Positions 63,101 to 64,000 of a stretch of DNA of 64,000 nucleotides are shown piece by piece. Origin of the DNA: Hydractinia symbiolongicarpus (taxonomy: Eukaryota > Cnidaria > Hydrozoa > Anthoathecata > Hydractiniidae); the NCBI RefSeq assembly GCF_029227915.1, contig NC_079887.1, positions 4,030,001 to 4,094,000 on the forward strand, written 5' to 3'. A model generated the notes under the pieces. It did not search any database and had not been told where the DNA came from. It saw nothing but the letters and a program-made list of their open reading frames with translations. The first letter of the stretch is position 1; every line of letters starts with the position of its first letter. Both the position numbers and the translations under genes were made by a program.

Positions 63101-64000
63101 ATCGCCGGCAAACGAAAACCTGCGATTTCCCGTAAATCTTGGACTCGGCCCGTATAGTCAAAAGTATACAAACAAAGTACCCAGGGAGTAAACTGATTTC
63201 CCGAACGATTTTTCAAATTATTTTTGCACCACTAAAACGCATGAGACTTGTAGTTTTCAGAAATGTTTTCATTTTTGATGAGACGCTTAATAAAAGTGGT
63301 TTAATCGCCGGCAAACCAAAACCCGCGATTTCCCGTAAATCCCGGGCTTGACCCGTATAGTCGAATGTTTACAAAGAAAGTACCCAGGGAGTAAACTCAT
63401 TTCCCGAACGAATTTTTAAATTATTTTTTCACCACTAAAACGCATGAGACTTGTATTTTTTAAAAGTGTTTTCATTTTTGATGAGACGCTGAATTAAAGA
63501 AGTTTAATTGCCGGCAAACGAAAACCCGCGATTTCCCGTAAATCCCGGGCTTCGCCCGTATAGTTGAATGTATATAAATAAAGTACCCAGGGAGTAAACT
63601 GATTTGCCGAACGATTTTTCAAATTATTTTTGCACCACTAGAACGAATTAGACTTGTAGTTTTCAAAAATGATTTCATTTTTGATGAGACGCTGAATAAA
63701 AGAAGTTTAATCGCCGGCAAACGAAAACCTGCGATTTCCCGTAAATCTTGGACTCGGCCCGTATAGTCAAAAGTATACAAACAAAGTACCCAGGGAGTAA
63801 ACTCATTTCCCGATCGATTTTTTATATCATTATTTCACCCCTAAAGCCCATGAAACTTGTAGTTTTTAAAAATGTTTTCATTTTTGATGAGACGCTGAAT
63901 AAAAGGAGTTTAATCGCCGGCAAACGAAAACCCACCATTTCCCGTAAACCCCAGACTCGGTCCGTATAGTCAAAAGTATACAAAGAAAGTAACCATGGAG
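60126..64000 (+). repeat. Near-identical copy of 54246-58120 (offset 5,880 bp)
   Basis: From about 60126 to the window end the sequence follows 54246-58120 at a constant offset of 5,880 bp. Rare variants match in register: CTTCTCCCG (54422/60302), CCTGCAATTT (54600/60480), CCCGGCTTGACCC with its 1-base deletion (56853/62733), ACACGCGTAAGG (55981/61861) and TCCCTTAAATCCC. A few differences were seen, such as CGCATAAGAC against CGCATGAGAC (56750/62630), AAAGCCGCG against AAACCCGCG (57643/63523) and ATGAGAC against ATGAAAC (near 63850). The copy continues beyond the window. Confidence 0.93.

Larger units (their letters stand above)
1..64000 (+). repeat. 203-bp tandem satellite array with higher-order repeat structure
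   Basis: The landmark ATGAGACTTGTAG (variants ATAAGAC, ATGAGACATG, AATGAGACTTTTAG) recurs every 203 bp from the first to the last base, always in the same orientation, giving about 315 monomers. Most spacings are exactly 203, with occasional 200, 202 or 204 and one monomer type of 272 bp. Each monomer reads: landmark, a T/A-rich dyad (TTTTCAAAAATG ... CATTTTTGATGAG), ACGCTGAATAAAAG, a near-invariant CGCCGGCAAACGAAAAC, CCCGTAAATCCCGG, GGCCCGTATAGTC, GTATACAAAGAAAGTACC, GGGAGTAAACTCATTTCC, then CGATTTTTTAAATTA and a second T tract before the next landmark. No stretch over 300 bases is free of monomers. I saw no promoter, RNA gene, transposon end or telomere repeat. Centromeric or pericentromeric location is inferred from the type of sequence only. 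Confidence 0.98.

Noticed and set aside
1-64000. CRISPR array or bacterial repeat locus
   Set aside because: There are no short repeats separated by unique spacers and no cas-like genes. The whole 203-bp unit repeats, including the parts that would have to be spacers.
1-64000. rDNA spacer, 5S rRNA or tRNA-derived tandem array
   Set aside because: No 5S internal control region, tRNA A/B box pair or rRNA-like conserved stretch could be recognised in the monomer consensus.
1-64000. Identification of the species or a named satellite family
   Set aside because: The monomer does not match any satellite I can recall with confidence (it is not human alpha satellite or the Arabidopsis 180-bp repeat). 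A search of satellite databases and genome assemblies with one monomer would decide it.

Overview
The whole 64-kb window is one uninterrupted tandem satellite DNA array. The monomer is about 203 bp and roughly 315 copies lie head to tail in a single orientation. I found no convincing protein-coding gene, tRNA, rRNA, transposon, CRISPR array or unique-sequence island. All open reading frames of 60-107 codons are the same few stretches of the monomer translated again and again, and they cannot continue from monomer to monomer because 203 is not a multiple of 3. One hand-counted monomer (3847-4049) has 37% G+C and 12 CpG sites, about 1.7 times the number expected from its base composition.

This organisation points to a eukaryotic chromosome, most likely centromeric or pericentromeric heterochromatin. 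That is an inference from type: there is no flanking sequence and I do not recognise the satellite family or the species. Many of the differences between monomers are CpG to TpG/CpA changes, which suggests a host that methylates DNA (for example a plant, a vertebrate or a methylating invertebrate).

Monomers fall into distinguishable types, and ordered strings of types are themselves repeated as higher-order repeats (HORs) whose period changes along the window. 1-3643: a seven-type order (a-g) packed into a 12-mer of 2,435 bp. 3644-5876: irregular. 5877-7500: a 4-mer, twice. 7501-9733: an alternating dimer. 9734-15009: a near-identical copy of the first 3.6 kb and two tandem 12-mers. 15010-16834: transition. 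16835-18864: a 5-mer, twice. 17850-23123: a 13-mer of 2,637 bp, twice. 23124-24341: a trimer, twice. 24747-28944: a 10-mer of 2,099 bp, twice, marked by a 69-bp internal duplication in one monomer. 28945-31177: a 6-mer. 31178-45386: a mosaic with 7-, 11- and 12/13-monomer periods. 45387-47416: a 5-mer, twice. 47417-48635: irregular. 48636-53707: a 13-mer followed by a 12-mer derivative that lost exactly one monomer. 53708-58375: a 13-mer with trimers nested inside. 58376-60196: a 5-mer of 1,012 bp. From about 60126 to the end: a near-identical copy of 54246-58120.

Within the monomer, the most notable structures are two short dyad symmetries whose arms tend to vary together or stay wobble-compatible, and a motif resembling a CENP-B box but with a spacer one base too short. 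There is no pathway or operon to describe. The biology here is satellite amplification, homogenisation and possibly centromere structure.
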